DNA of 64,000 nt. Origin: DASRHD01 sp035485575. GTDB taxonomy: Bacteria; Verrucomicrobiota; Verrucomicrobiia; Opitutales; Opitutaceae. The position numbers and the translations under genes are program-made. Each line of letters begins with the position of its first letter. Position 1 is the first letter of the stretch. The notes under the pieces are model-generated. The model was not told where the DNA came from. It did not search any database and worked only from the letters and a program-made list of their open reading frames with translations. Below, one piece after another: positions 47,226 to 56,275 of this stretch. The DNA is taken from the NCBI GenBank assembly GCA_035485575.1, contig DATHNW010000003.1, forward strand, positions 1 to 64,000, given 5' to 3'.

Positions 47226-48272
47226 ATGCAAATTGGCCTGGACAGCTTCGCCGCCGCCCTCTCCGACCCGACCACCGGTGTCGCGCCCAGCCCGGTCGCA
47301 CGCATGCAAAACCTGCTCGAAGAAATCGAGCTGGCCGACCAGGTCGGCCTCGATGTTTTCGGCATTGGCGAACATCACCGGCGCGAATTCCTCGATTCGT
47401 CCCCCGCGGTGATCCTGGCGGCCGCGGCGGCGCGAACCCGCCGCATCCGCCTCACCAGCGCCGTCAAGGTCCTGAGCGCCGACGATCCCGTGCGCGTCTT
47501 CCAGGATTTTGCGACCCTTGACCTGATTTCCCAGGGCCGGGCCGAGATTGTCGTCGGCCGCGGTTCCTTCACTGAGGCGTTTCCGCTCTTCGGCCTCGAC
47601 CTCGAGGACTACGATTCGCTCTTCGCCGAAAAACTGGATCTCCTGCTCAAGATTCGCGATCACGAACATGTCCGCTGGTCGGGCCAGCACCGCGCGCCGC
47701 TGACAGGCCAGGGCGTTTATCCCCGGCCGCTGCAGCCTTCCCTCCCCATCTGGATCGGCGTCGGCGGCACGCCCGAGTCCTTTGTCCGCGCCGGCACCCT
47801 CGGGCTTCCGCTCATGGTGGCAATCATCGGCGGCGAGCCTCACCGCTTCCGGCCGCTCATCGACCTTTACCGCAAGGCAGGCCGCCTCGCCGGCCACGCG
47901 GCCGAAAAGCTCACCGTCGGCATTCACTCCATTGGGTTCCTTGGTGACACCGATAAACAGGCCGCAGACGACTTCTATCCGGGCTATGCCCAGACCTTCA
48001 CCCAGATCGGCAAGGAGCGCGGCTGGCCGCCCACCACGCGCGCGCAGTTTGAGGCCACGCGCGGGCCCAAGGGTGCGTTACTGATCGGCGACGCGGACAC
48101 CGTGGCGGAAAAAATCCTCTACGTGAATGAAGCGCTGGGCGGCATTTCCCGACTCACCTTCCAGATGAGTGTCGCGACATTGCCACACGCCAAGCTGGTC
48201 CGCGCCATCGAGATTCTCGGCGCCCGCGTGGCTCCCATCATCGCGAAGGAACTGGCCCCCGCCCGCACCTGA
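47226..48272 (+). CDS. LLM-class flavin-dependent oxidoreductase
   Basis: 348 residues. The luciferase-like monooxygenase barrel shows QIGLDSFAAALSD, ELADQVGLDVFGIGEHHR, TSAVKVLSADDPVRVFQDF, LDLISQGRAEIVVGRGS, PIWIGVGGTPESFVRAG and GLPLMVAIIGG, with a final LIGDADTVAEKIL. Members use reduced flavin; the substrate is not predictable. The gene stands alone, with a 278-base divergent gap to the sulfatase-like gene. A perfect 20-bp palindrome lies just after its stop. Confidence 0.92.
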   Translation: MQIGLDSFAAALSDPTTGVAPSPVARMQNLLEEIELADQVGLDVFGIGEHHRREFLDSSPAVILAAAAARTRRIRLTSAVKVLSADDPVRVFQDFATLDLISQGRAEIVVGRGSFTEAFPLFGLDLEDYDSLFAEKLDLLLKIRDHEHVRWSGQHRAPLTGQGVYPRPLQPSLPIWIGVGGTPESFVRAGTLGLPLMVAIIGGEPHRFRPLIDLYRKAGRLAGHAAEKLTVGIHSIGFLGDTDKQAADDFYPGYAQTFTQIGKERGWPPTTRAQFEATRGPKGALLIGDADTVAEKILYVNEALGGISRLTFQMSVATLPHAKLVRAIEILGARVAPIIAKELAPART

Positions 48273-48275
48273 CGG

Positions 48276-48295
48276 GGAAGATCGGCCGATCTTCC
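48276..48295. repeat. Perfect 20-bp palindrome between convergent genes
   Basis: GGAAGATCGGCCGATCTTCC, perfectly symmetric, sits between the oxidoreductase and the STAS-like gene. No T-run follows on either strand, so it is a weak terminator candidate at best. Confidence 0.6.
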
Positions 48296-48313
48296 GCCCG
48301 CAGCCTCCCCGCC

Positions 48314-48691
48314 TTATTTCAAAGCCTGCTCGGCTTCTTCCGCGGTTTCGCAGGTGACTGTCCGGACTTTGCCCCGATAGTGGACAATTGAAAGGATGTT
48401 CAGGCCGATGTCCCGGGCTGGATCCGGCAGCACCCGCACGATCAGACCGACGCCCTGCTTGCCGCAAAGATCCATGAGTTCGGCGATCTGCGGCGCACAA
48501 TCGAAGTCCATCGCTTCAACCTGGCCCCAGTCCGCCAGCAAGGCGAAGCCCGGTTTCATCCCCGGCAGGAGCTCCCGGCCCTTTTCGACCGCCGCCTGCA
48601 TCGCCGTCGCGGTCACGTGTCCGGAATATCGCGATCGCAACAGATTGCGCGCGAGATCAACTTCCACTGCGAACACCGGCTTCGTTGTCAT
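48314..48691 (-). CDS. STAS-like (SpoIIAA-type) protein
   Basis: 125 residues, soluble, reading like a STAS fold: strands FAVEVDLARNLLRSRYSG and FALLADWGQVEAMDF, helix SAPQ-type CAPQIAELMDLCGKQGVG, then VGLIVRVLPDP and ILSIVHYRGKVRTV. Proteins of this shape bind small ligands or phospho-partners and some take part in stress signalling; function not assignable here. It converges on the LLM oxidoreductase gene. The gap upstream to PPK2 (48692-48982) contains a small GGGC-hairpin with a T-run but no gene I can support. Confidence 0.65.
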   Translation of the reverse strand: MTTKPVFAVEVDLARNLLRSRYSGHVTATAMQAAVEKGRELLPGMKPGFALLADWGQVEAMDFDCAPQIAELMDLCGKQGVGLIVRVLPDPARDIGLNILSIVHYRGKVRTVTCETAEEAEQALK

Positions 48692-48982
48692 GCGTAGATT
48701 CGTTTATGCGGCCTCAATGATTAAATGGGCGCACGCCCTTTTTATTGCCTCAGCCATAAGTCAGCCGGATTCCCGGTGTCGACCTTGATCATCCGAACCG
48801 AGTGTGTTTTACTGAGTGGATGTATGTTGCGACCGAGAAATTCTACGACCGCCCGGCACGTTTCTCCTTTTTCAGCGGCAACCCGCCCTTCCGCAAATCC
48901 GCCGCATGGATGGACATCACCCCATTCGCCGCGCATCGCATTTAATCCCAAGGCCCCCGTTTGAACCGACCGGTACCCAGGC

Positions 48983-49852
48983 ATGAGCATTGACATCGAA
49001 TCCTTCCGCGTTCGCGAAGGCCGCACGGTCAAGCTGAAGAGCTGGCCCACGCGGGTGAAGCCATTCTACAAGTCGAAGCACGACTGCGGGAAACTCCTGG
49101 CCGGGCACGTCGAAAAGCTGAGCGCGCGGCAAAACCTGCTCTACGCCCATGATCGCTACGCGCTGCTGCTGATCTTCCAGGCGATGGATGCCGCCGGGAA
49201 GGACGGCACGATCAAACACGTGATGTCCGGCGTGAATCCGCAGGGCTGCCAGGTGTTCAGTTTCAAACATCCCAGCGCGGAGGAACTGGATCATGATTTT
49301 CTCTGGCGTACCACCCGCTGCCTGCCGGAGCGCGGGCACATCGGCATCTTCAACCGCTCCTATTATGAGGAAGTGCTGATCGTTCGTGTGCATCCGGAGA
49401 TCCTGACCGGCCAGAAACTGCCGGACGAGACGCTGGGAGACGACGCCTTCTGGAAACATCGCCACCAGTCAATCAACGACCTTGAAAAGCATCTCCACCG
49501 CAATGGCACGCGCGTCGTGAAATTCTTCCTGCATCTGTCGAAGGAGGAACAGCGCAAGCGCTTCCTCGCGCGCATCGACACCCCTGACAAAAGCTGGAAA
49601 TTCAGCCAGGCCGACGTCGCGGAGCGCAGGCGTTGGAAACACTACATGGCCGCTTACGAAGCTTGCCTGGACGCCACGAGCACGAGGCACGCGCCCTGGT
49701 ATGTCGTCCCGGCCGACGACAAGGACAACGCGCGGCTGATCGTCTCGCAGGTGATCCTCGACACTCTCGACGAATTGAAGATGAGCTACCCGGCGCCGGA
49801 CAAAAGCCGCCGGAAAGAATTGCGCTCCATCCGCAAGCTTCTGAAAAAATGA
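48983..49852 (+). CDS. Polyphosphate kinase 2 (PPK2)
   Basis: 289 residues. PPK2 enzymes transfer phosphate between polyphosphate and nucleotides. Motifs: the P-loop FQAMDAAGKDGTIKHVMSG, VNPQGCQVFSFKHPS, the lid-type RTTRCLPERGHIGIFNRSYY, EEVLIVRVHPEIL and FLHLSKEEQRKRFLARI. The gene lacks a second PPK2 domain, so it is the one-domain class. It is followed by a transporter 19 bases downstream, and cbpA-cbpM after that, so a stress/energy group is possible but not demonstrated. Confidence 0.94.
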   Translation: MSIDIESFRVREGRTVKLKSWPTRVKPFYKSKHDCGKLLAGHVEKLSARQNLLYAHDRYALLLIFQAMDAAGKDGTIKHVMSGVNPQGCQVFSFKHPSAEELDHDFLWRTTRCLPERGHIGIFNRSYYEEVLIVRVHPEILTGQKLPDETLGDDAFWKHRHQSINDLEKHLHRNGTRVVKFFLHLSKEEQRKRFLARIDTPDKSWKFSQADVAERRRWKHYMAAYEACLDATSTRHAPWYVVPADDKDNARLIVSQVILDTLDELKMSYPAPDKSRRKELRSIRKLLKK

Positions 49853-49871
49853 CCTGCGCCAAAGATCCGGC

Positions 49872-51125
49872 GTGAACGCGCCCACCGTCATTCCCCCTTC
49901 CGCCACGCCGGCGATCCTGGGGATTTTCGCGCTCACCTATCTCGGCATCGCAGCCGGCCGCGTGCCGGGCTTGAAATTGAACCGCACCGGCATCGCCTTG
50001 CTGGGCGCCATTGCGATCATCGTTTTCTCCCGCCTGCCGACGACGGCCGTGGTCGGTTTCATCAACTGGCCCACCATCCTGCTGTTGTTCGGTTTCTTTG
50101 TCCTTTCTGCGCAATTGCGCCTGTCCGGTTTTTTCGACCGGATCGCCGGCGCAATTTCGGCGAGGCTCGAGAATCCCGCACGGTTTTTGTTCACCTTGAT
50201 GCTGGTGGCGGCGGGATTGTCGGCGTTCCTCAACAACGACGTCGTCTGTTTCGTGCTGGCGCCGGTCGTGGCGGCGGCCCTGCTCCGCCGGCAGATCAAT
50301 CCCGTCCCGTTTCTCATCGCACTGGCGGTGGCCAGCAACATCGGTGCGGCCGCCACCCTGGTCGGCAATGCCCAGGACATGCTGATCGCGCAGGTGGCGG
50401 GGCTGGATTTCGGCCATTACTTGCTCTGGTGCATGCCGCCGGTGCTGCTTGCGCTCGGTTGCGCCTACGCGCTCATTTGGACCATGTCGCGCCACAACCT
50501 CGCGTCCGCTGCATCGATCCCCGCAAGCGTGGAGCCACCTTCCCCTCCGTTCAACCGCACCCACACGATCAAGGGCCTGGTCATCCTCGGATTGGTCATC
50601 GCCTTCTTTTTTTCACCGATGCCCAAGGAAATCATCGCCCTGACCGCCGCCGGGATCCATCTCGCCAGCCCGAAATTTCGCACCGAGGATCTGCTGCGGA
50701 TGGTGAATTGGTCCGTGCTGGTCCTGTTCATGGGATTATTTGTGGTGACCGGCGCATTCCAAGCCACCGGCTGCGGCGAGCAGGCCGTGCAGTGGCTCGC
50801 TCACGCCGGATTGAATCTCCAGTCGCCGTCCATCCTGGCCGTCATGACGGCCGCACTGTCCAATCTGATCGGCAACTCCGCGGCCGTGATGCTGCTGTTG
50901 AAAGTGGCCGATGCGGCTCATCCGCCCATGGCCTACGTGCTGGCGCTCGCTAACAGTTTTGGCGGCAGCCTCATCATCCCCGGCAGCGTGGCCAACATCA
51001 TCGTCGTCCAGCAGGCGCGCGAAATGGGGATCGATATTTCCTTCCGCGACTTCGCCCGCCTGGGCGTGCCGGTGACGGTGGCCGCCATGGCCAGTCTGCT
51101 GGCATGGGTGGCGCTGATGAGTTGA
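49872..51125 (+). CDS. SLC13/ArsB-like ion transporter
   Basis: 417 residues from a GTG at 49872. About eleven membrane helices in the ion-transporter (IT) superfamily pattern: FALTYLGIAAGRVPGLKL, TGIALLGAIAIIVFSRLP, INWPTILLLFGFFVLSAQL, LMLVAAGLSAFLNNDVVCFV with the NND motif, ALAVASNIGAAATLVGN, and a mirrored second half with ALSNLIGNSAAVMLLL and ANSFGGSLIIPGSVANIIV. The FLNND / NNAA-type re-entrant motifs are kept. Substrate could be anion, citrate or arsenite; not decidable. It follows PPK2 by 19 bases. Confidence 0.88.
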   Translation: MNAPTVIPPSATPAILGIFALTYLGIAAGRVPGLKLNRTGIALLGAIAIIVFSRLPTTAVVGFINWPTILLLFGFFVLSAQLRLSGFFDRIAGAISARLENPARFLFTLMLVAAGLSAFLNNDVVCFVLAPVVAAALLRRQINPVPFLIALAVASNIGAAATLVGNAQDMLIAQVAGLDFGHYLLWCMPPVLLALGCAYALIWTMSRHNLASAASIPASVEPPSPPFNRTHTIKGLVILGLVIAFFFSPMPKEIIALTAAGIHLASPKFRTEDLLRMVNWSVLVLFMGLFVVTGAFQATGCGEQAVQWLAHAGLNLQSPSILAVMTAALSNLIGNSAAVMLLLKVADAAHPPMAYVLALANSFGGSLIIPGSVANIIVVQQAREMGIDISFRDFARLGVPVTVAAMASLLAWVALMS

Positions 51126-51180
51126 GGCCCATCCATGAATTTACAGAACCGCAATCCCGCACCTTTCCACCCACCCGACC

Positions 51181-52179
51181 ATGCCCGTTGAATTCAAGGA
51201 CTACTACGCCACGCTCGGCGTGACCCGCGAAGCCAGTGAGGAGGAAATTAAAAAAGCCTTCCGCAAGCTCGCCCGCCAATACCATCCCGACGTGGCCCGG
51301 AACAAAAAAGACGCCGAGGAGAAATTCAAGGAGATCAACGAGGCGAACGAGGTATTGAGTGATCCGGTCAAACGTAAGAAATATGACCAGCTGGGTGCGA
51401 ACTGGCAGGAGGAAGGATCGTTCTCGCCGCCACCTGGCCGGCGGCACAGTGGCGCGCAAAGTCCTCCTGATGGGCAGGGCCCTGAGTTCCATTTCGGCGG
51501 CACAGGCTTCAGCGACTTCTTCGAGCAGTTCTTCAGCGGCGCCAGCCGCCATGGCTTCTCCGGGGACGAATCCGGTTTCGGCGATGGGAATGCCTCCGGC
51601 CAAAGACGCCCACGCCGCGGCAGCGACATCGAAGGCGACATTCTCGTCACGCTGGAGGAGGCCATGCGTGGCACCGTGCGGCCCATTTCGCTGCAGATGA
51701 CGAACGCCCGGACCGGCGAGGTGGAGACCCATTCCTTCCAGGTCCGCATTCCACCCGGGGCCACGGATGGCCGGCGCATCCGGGTACCCGGGCAGGGCGA
51801 ACCGGGACAGGCCGGCGGCAGCGCCGGCGATCTTTACCTGCGGGTGCGTCATTCGGCCCATCCCGAGTTTTACGCCCGCGAGGCGGATCTCTATCACGAA
51901 CTCGCGGTGGCGCCGTGGGAAGCTGTGCTGGGCGCTGAAATCGTGGTGCCGACGCTGGATGGCTCCATCAAGCTGCGCATTCCGCCCGGCACGGAACCCG
52001 GACGGCAATTGCGCGTGCGCGGCCGCGGCCTGCCCAAGGGCAAAAGCAGCGACCGCGGTGATTTCTACGTCATCGTCGACGTGCATCTGCCGACCAAACT
52101 CAGCACGGAAGAACGCGCCCAATGGGAAAAACTGCGCGGCCTCTCCACCTTCAATCCCCGAACTACGCCGCCGGCCTGA
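51181..52179 (+). CDS. cbpA: DnaJ-type chaperone CbpA
   Basis: 332 residues. N-terminal J domain with HPD in ARQYHPDVARNKKDAEE preceded by DYYATLGVTREASEEEI, a Gly/Phe/Ser-rich linker with no zinc finger, and the C-terminal substrate-binding domain: SDIEGDILVTLEEAMRGTV, IPPGATDGRRIRVPGQGEPG, LYLRVRHSAHPEFYAREADL, GAEIVVPTLDGSIKLRIPP and RVRGRGLPKGKSSDRGD. This is the CbpA/DjlA-like class II J protein that stimulates DnaK. cbpM starts 4 bases after its stop; the pair is the classical chaperone-modulator unit. Confidence 0.94.
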   Translation: MPVEFKDYYATLGVTREASEEEIKKAFRKLARQYHPDVARNKKDAEEKFKEINEANEVLSDPVKRKKYDQLGANWQEEGSFSPPPGRRHSGAQSPPDGQGPEFHFGGTGFSDFFEQFFSGASRHGFSGDESGFGDGNASGQRRPRRGSDIEGDILVTLEEAMRGTVRPISLQMTNARTGEVETHSFQVRIPPGATDGRRIRVPGQGEPGQAGGSAGDLYLRVRHSAHPEFYAREADLYHELAVAPWEAVLGAEIVVPTLDGSIKLRIPPGTEPGRQLRVRGRGLPKGKSSDRGDFYVIVDVHLPTKLSTEERAQWEKLRGLSTFNPRTTPPA

Positions 52180-52183
52180 GACC

Positions 52184-52507
52184 ATGAAAAAATCCAAAAA
52201 AGCCGCTTCTTCCGCACCACTGGTTTTCGAACCGGATCTGGATGCCGTTTACACGCTTGAAGTCGTCGTCGAACTGACCGGCGTATCGTCACAAACGATT
52301 CTCCACTATCAGGAGCAGGGCCTGATCTCCCCGGTCGCAGCCAGCGGATCCGGCGTCCGCCAGTTCAACGACGAGGCTCTGCGCACCCTCCGCCGCCTCG
52401 AGCATCTTCGCACCCGCTACGAAATGAACCTGCGCGCCCTTAAATTCACGCTCGGCCTGCTCGATAAGATGGAATCCCTGCAGGCCGACCTGCGGGCCCG
52501 GCGGTAA
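52184..52507 (+). CDS. cbpM: Chaperone modulator CbpM-like
   Basis: 107 residues from ATG 52184 (MKKSKKAAS). CbpM is a MerR-like wing protein that binds the J domain of CbpA and inhibits it. The MerR-type helix-turn-helix is visible: YTLEVVVELTGVSSQTILHY, QEQGLISPVAASGSGVRQF, and FNDEALRTLRRLEHLRTRYE, then LRALKFTLGLLDKMES. Position directly behind cbpA, with a 4-base gap, makes the assignment firm even though sequence alone would also allow a MerR-family regulator. Confidence 0.88.
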   Translation: MKKSKKAASSAPLVFEPDLDAVYTLEVVVELTGVSSQTILHYQEQGLISPVAASGSGVRQFNDEALRTLRRLEHLRTRYEMNLRALKFTLGLLDKMESLQADLRARR

Positions 52508-52509
52508 AT

Positions 52510-52536
52510 CCGGGAAGCACAATTTCGTCTTCCCGG
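52510..52536 (+). repeat. Inverted repeat after cbpM
   Basis: CCGGGAAG and CTTCCCGG separated by 11 bases, starting 2 bases after the cbpM stop. No T-run; it may be an RNA hairpin protecting the 3' end. Confidence 0.5.
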
Positions 52537-52617
52537 GATGTGATGGAACGTTTTCAGATCAGGCGGAATGGCCGGGTCCGGCATGAACGACCGCGCAGGA
52601 AAACATCGTGAAGCTCA

Positions 52618-52647
52618 GCGCGCCGGCCGGCGCGCCATTTTTTATTT
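52618..52647 (+). terminator. Intrinsic terminator of the cbpA-cbpM unit
   Basis: Perfect 18-bp palindrome GCGCGCCGGCCGGCGCGC followed by CATTTTTTATTT, 111 bases behind the cbpM stop. Confidence 0.7.
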
Positions 52648-52828
52648 CAGGCAGCCCAAAAAACGAGTGTCTCCCCATGCTCAGGGCCGTGGCGCATACG
52701 CATCGATCTCTTGATCGTGACCCTTGCAGAAGGCATCGCCTTTGTCCGTGAAGCTCGGGTAAGGCGTTTTTTGCATATCACTTGCATTGACATGCCGGCC
52801 GGCCAAACCTCGGCTCAACTAATACCCC

Positions 52829-55351
52829 ATGAAAAATAAACTCCTCCGTCCGCTGGCTTGCGGCTTGTTCATCCTGTCCACCACCACCCTGCTGCGGGCC
52901 GATCATGAGGCCGACCGGCGCAATGAAGTCATACCCGTCGGCCACACGATGCACCCGCCTCTGCATCGGTTCAATCCGCCCCTGAACCGCTTCATCGCGC
53001 CCCTGGCCTCCGCGGGTCCTACCGGCTACACTCCCCAACAGCTCCGGCACGCTTATGGATTCGACCAGCTCGGCACCACGGGATCAGGACAGATCATCGC
53101 GATCGTCGATGCTTACGGCAGCCCCACCATGCAGGCCGACCTGAACACGTTTTGCACCGCTTTTGGCATCCCGAGCACCACTGTCGCGATTTATTATCCG
53201 CAAGGCCAGCCCGCCGTGAACAGTGGCTGGGGAAGCGAAACCTCGCTCGACGTAGAATGGGCGCACGCCATCGCCCCCGGTGCCACGATTGCGCTCATTG
53301 CCGCCAAGTCCGATTCAACGGCCGATCTTTTCGCCGCGGTCGATTACGCCGTGAGCCTCGGGGCGAAACAGGTTTCCATGAGTTGGGGCGGCTCGGAATT
53401 TTCCACGGAAGCGAGCTCGGACTTCCATTTCAACGTCCCCGGCGTGGCCTTTTTCGCTTCCGCCGGCGACGATGGCGCCGGCGCGGAGAGTCCCGCGAGT
53501 TCCCCGTTTGTGGTCGGCGTCGGCGGCACCACCCTGCATCTCGATTCCTCGTCCAATATCAGTTCGGAAACGGTGTGGTCGGGCAGCGGCGGCGGCCTGA
53601 GTGCGTATGAACCGATCCCGAGCTACCAGGCGGGCTGGCTGAGCGGCAGCAAGCGCGGCATTCCCGATGTGGCCTATGATGCCGACCCGAACACGGGCGT
53701 GCCCATTTATCAAACGGGGGCCGGCTGGGCGCAATTTGGCGGCACGAGCATGAGCGCCCCGCAATGGGCCGCGCTCTTCGCCCTCGCGAATTCCCTGCGG
53801 GCGCAATCGATCGGCTCGGCTCCGGGCGCCCTCTACTCGCTCGCGAATGCGAATTATTCGGGCTACTTCCGCGACATCACTTCGGGAAGCAACGGCCATG
53901 CCGCCGGCCCGCGCTACGACCTGGCCACCGGGCTCGGCACTCCCCTCGGCAACCAGCTCGTCCTCGCACTGGCCGGAGGCTCCCCCTCGCAGGCGGCGAC
54001 GCCGGTCTTCTCGCCCGCGCCCGGCACTTATTCGAGCGCGCAGAATGTGACCCTCACTTCAGCCACCAGCGGCGCGTCCCTCCGTTATACCGTGGACGGC
54101 AGCACGCCGACGGAAACGCATGGCACGGTTTATTCCGTCCCCGTGAGCATCAGCGCCACCACAACCCTCAAGGCCATTGCCTACAAGAGCGGCCTGGGCG
54201 ACAGCACCGTCACCAGCGGCATCTACACCATCGCCACCGGCAGTGCACCCATCAACCTCGAAGCGGAAAATCTCGCGCCCGTCGGCACCGGCGCGACCGT
54301 CAGCATCAGCAATGACGCCAACGCCAGCGGCGGCGTGGTCGAGTTCCTCAACTCCACTGCGGCCGGACAGTCAATCACCTTCACCACCCCCGGCATTCCC
54401 GCGGGCACGTACCAGGTCCAGCTGCGCTACAAAACCAACACGTCCCGCGGCCAGCACACGGTGGCCATCGATGGCACACCGGTCGGTGGCCCGATCGACC
54501 AGTACGCGAAGACGTCGGCCTATGTCACCGCCACGCTCGGCAACGTGACGTTCTCCACCAGCGGAGCGCACACCATCGTCATGAATGTGACGGGCAAGAA
54601 CACCTCCGCGACCCAGTTCTACCTCACCGCGGACGTGTTCACGCTGACGCCGCAGTCCAGCAGCCCGCCGCCAGCCGGAGCCCCCAACTTCAGTCCTGTT
54701 GGCGGCACATATTCCACCGCCCAATCGGTGACGATCACGTCTTCGACCAGCGGCGCATCCATCCGCTACACCACCGACGGCAGTACGCCCTCGGAAACCG
54801 CAGGCACGCTTTACTCCGGCCCGGTCAGCATCAGTGCGACGAGCACGCTCCAGGCCCTCGCCTTTGCCAGCGGCTTCACCGACAGCACCGTGAGCAGCGC
54901 AACCTATACGATCAGCACGGGTGGCGGTGGCGGAGGCACGACCGTCTCCTTCGAAGCGGAAAGCCTCACCTACACACCCAGCGGCGCGACGGCCTCGGTG
55001 CAGACCGACACCAACTCCAGCGGTGGGAAGTGGGTCGAACTGGCCGGCAACAGCGTAGGCGACTCCATCAGTTATGCCGTTCCCAGCGTGACAGCCGGCA
55101 CCTACCAAGTGCAGATGAAATGGAAGGGCAACACCTCCCGCGGCATCCTGCAGCTCTCCGTCGACGGGACCAATGTCGGACCCACGCTCGACCAGTATTC
55201 CGCGGCCCAGTCATATCCGACGACCACCTTCGGCCCGGTGACTTTCAGCGCAACGGGCACGCACACGATCAAGCTGACGGTGACCGGCAAGAACGGCTCC
55301 TCGAGCAATTACCAGCTCTCCTCCGACAAGTTCACCTTCGTTGCCCAGTAG
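52829..55351 (+). CDS. Secreted S53 (sedolisin) peptidase with duplicated C-terminal modules
   Basis: 840 residues with a signal peptide (LLRPLACGLFILSTTTLLRA). The S53 domain (about 60-385) holds the Ser-Glu-Asp triad: Glu137 and Asp141 in SETSLDVEW (spacing four, as in sedolisin), oxyanion Asp214 in ASAGDDG and Ser307 in GGTSMSAPQ, with calcium-site end DITSGSNG..YDLATGLGTP. The usual propeptide of about 200 residues is missing; only about 35 residues precede the catalytic domain. Then come two copies of a chitobiase-like CHB_HEX module (FSPAPGTYSSAQNVTL, RYTVDGSTPTE) plus a CBM6/35-like domain (INLEAENLAPVG, VSFEAESLTY). It is secreted and probably degrades protein attached to polysaccharide. 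Confidence 0.9.
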   Translation: MKNKLLRPLACGLFILSTTTLLRADHEADRRNEVIPVGHTMHPPLHRFNPPLNRFIAPLASAGPTGYTPQQLRHAYGFDQLGTTGSGQIIAIVDAYGSPTMQADLNTFCTAFGIPSTTVAIYYPQGQPAVNSGWGSETSLDVEWAHAIAPGATIALIAAKSDSTADLFAAVDYAVSLGAKQVSMSWGGSEFSTEASSDFHFNVPGVAFFASAGDDGAGAESPASSPFVVGVGGTTLHLDSSSNISSETVWSGSGGGLSAYEPIPSYQAGWLSGSKRGIPDVAYDADPNTGVPIYQTGAGWAQFGGTSMSAPQWAALFALANSLRAQSIGSAPGALYSLANANYSGYFRDITSGSNGHAAGPRYDLATGLGTPLGNQLVLALAGGSPSQAATPVFSPAPGTYSSAQNVTLTSATSGASLRYTVDGSTPTETHGTVYSVPVSISATTTLKAIAYKSGLGDSTVTSGIYTIATGSAPINLEAENLAPVGTGATVSISNDANASGGVVEFLNSTAAGQSITFTTPGIPAGTYQVQLRYKTNTSRGQHTVAIDGTPVGGPIDQYAKTSAYVTATLGNVTFSTSGAHTIVMNVTGKNTSATQFYLTADVFTLTPQSSSPPPAGAPNFSPVGGTYSTAQSVTITSSTSGASIRYTTDGSTPSETAGTLYSGPVSISATSTLQALAFASGFTDSTVSSATYTISTGGGGGGTTVSFEAESLTYTPSGATASVQTDTNSSGGKWVELAGNSVGDSISYAVPSVTAGTYQVQMKWKGNTSRGILQLSVDGTNVGPTLDQYSAAQSYPTTTFGPVTFSATGTHTIKLTVTGKNGSSSNYQLSSDKFTFVAQ

Positions 55352-55410
55352 TCCAAAGGCGGCCCCGGCCCGATTGTGTTTTAAAGCCGCCCTTGATCTC
55401 ATCCGGCCAC

Positions 55411-55445
55411 AAAAAAACGAGCGCCAGACCGGCGCTCGTTTTTTG
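55411..55445. terminator. Bidirectional terminator between the S53 and ssb genes
   Basis: Stem CGAGCGCC / GGCGCTCG with a 5-base loop, flanked by AAAAAA and TTTTTT, so it can stop both the plus-strand peptidase transcript and the minus-strand ssb transcript, which converge here. Confidence 0.88.
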
Positions 55446-55464
55446 TCATTGGGTTTATCCAATT

Positions 55465-55950
55465 TTAAAACGGTACGTCCTCGTCGATGCTCTGGCCGGC
55501 GGGAGCCGCCGGTTTGGCGCCAGAAGCACGCGGCGGGGGCGAGTGACGATCGGGCGTGGCCGCGGGATCGGCGCCTTCCTCGGCACCTGCGGCAGGAGCG
55601 CCGCCGGCACTGGCGCCCGGACGGCCCAGGAACTGGACGTTATCGAGCACGATCTTGAGCTTGCTGCGCTTCTGGCCGGACTGCTTGTCCTCCCATTGGT
55701 CGAGCTTGAGGCGGCCCTCGACCATCGCGGGGCTGCCCTTGGTGAGATATTTCGAGACGAGCTCGCCCTGTTTGCCCCAGGCCTCGATGTCCACGAAAGT
55801 CGTCTCGTCGCGCGTCTGGCCCGACTCATCCTTGAACTGGCGGTTCACGGCGAGGCCGAACTGGCAGATGGCGGTGCCCTTGGGGGTCACGCGCAGCTCG
55901 GGGTCACGGGTCAGGTTGCCGATGAGGAAGACTTTGTTGAGATAAGCCAT
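55465..55950 (-). CDS. ssb: Single-stranded DNA-binding protein Ssb
   Basis: 161 residues. OB fold: MAYLNKVFLIGNLTRDPELR, GTAICQFGLAVNRQFKD, TTFVDIEAWGKQGELVSKYL, SPAMVEGRLKLDQWED and LKIVLDNVQFLG. A disordered Pro/Ala-rich linker leads to the acidic tail SIDEDVPF, the conserved partner-binding end of SSB. It binds ssDNA in replication, repair and recombination. It lies 28 bases behind rpsF; rpsR and rplI, which often follow ssb, are not here. Confidence 0.97.
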   Translation of the reverse strand: MAYLNKVFLIGNLTRDPELRVTPKGTAICQFGLAVNRQFKDESGQTRDETTFVDIEAWGKQGELVSKYLTKGSPAMVEGRLKLDQWEDKQSGQKRSKLKIVLDNVQFLGRPGASAGGAPAAGAEEGADPAATPDRHSPPPRASGAKPAAPAGQSIDEDVPF

Positions 55951-55978
55951 GGGAGGGGCGTGCGGCGGGGCGGGACGC

Positions 55979-56275
55979 TCAGACCGACTCGACGAAGGTG
56001 CGGTAAATATTCTGGTTGAGGCGGAGGCGTTCGCGGAGCTGCGCGGGACCCTCGGCGGGCGCGGAGAAGTTCACCTGCACGTACGTGCCGGCGGGGAACT
56101 TGGCATCGGTGACGCGCACGAAATCCTTGCGGCCGAGGTTCTCGACGGCGGAGACCTCGCCCTGCACGGCGGCGATGTCCTGCTTCACGCCGTCGATGAT
56201 CTGGTCGACGGAGTCTTCCTTGCCACGGTTGTCGAGGATGAAGGTGGCGCGGTAATTACGTTTGGTCTGGGTCAT
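55979..56275 (-). CDS. rpsF: 30S ribosomal protein bS6
   Basis: 98 residues: RNYRATFILDNRGKEDSVD, IDGVKQDIAAVQGEVSAVE, LGRKDFVRVTDAKFPAGTY and RLRLNQNIYRTFVES. bS6 binds bS18 in the small-subunit platform. It overlaps the end of pth by 20 bases, an unusually long overlap that implies translational coupling. Part of the rplY-pth-rpsF-ssb run. Confidence 0.96.
   Translation of the reverse strand: MTQTKRNYRATFILDNRGKEDSVDQIIDGVKQDIAAVQGEVSAVENLGRKDFVRVTDAKFPAGTYVQVNFSAPAEGPAQLRERLRLNQNIYRTFVESV

Noticed and set aside
48276..48295. Terminator after the LLM oxidoreductase
   Set aside because: The palindrome is perfect but has no T-run on either strand, so it is listed only as a repeat.
48742..49050. 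102-codon minus-strand frame before PPK2
   Set aside because: It overlaps the PPK2 start by 68 bases and has no ribosome site or recognisable content.
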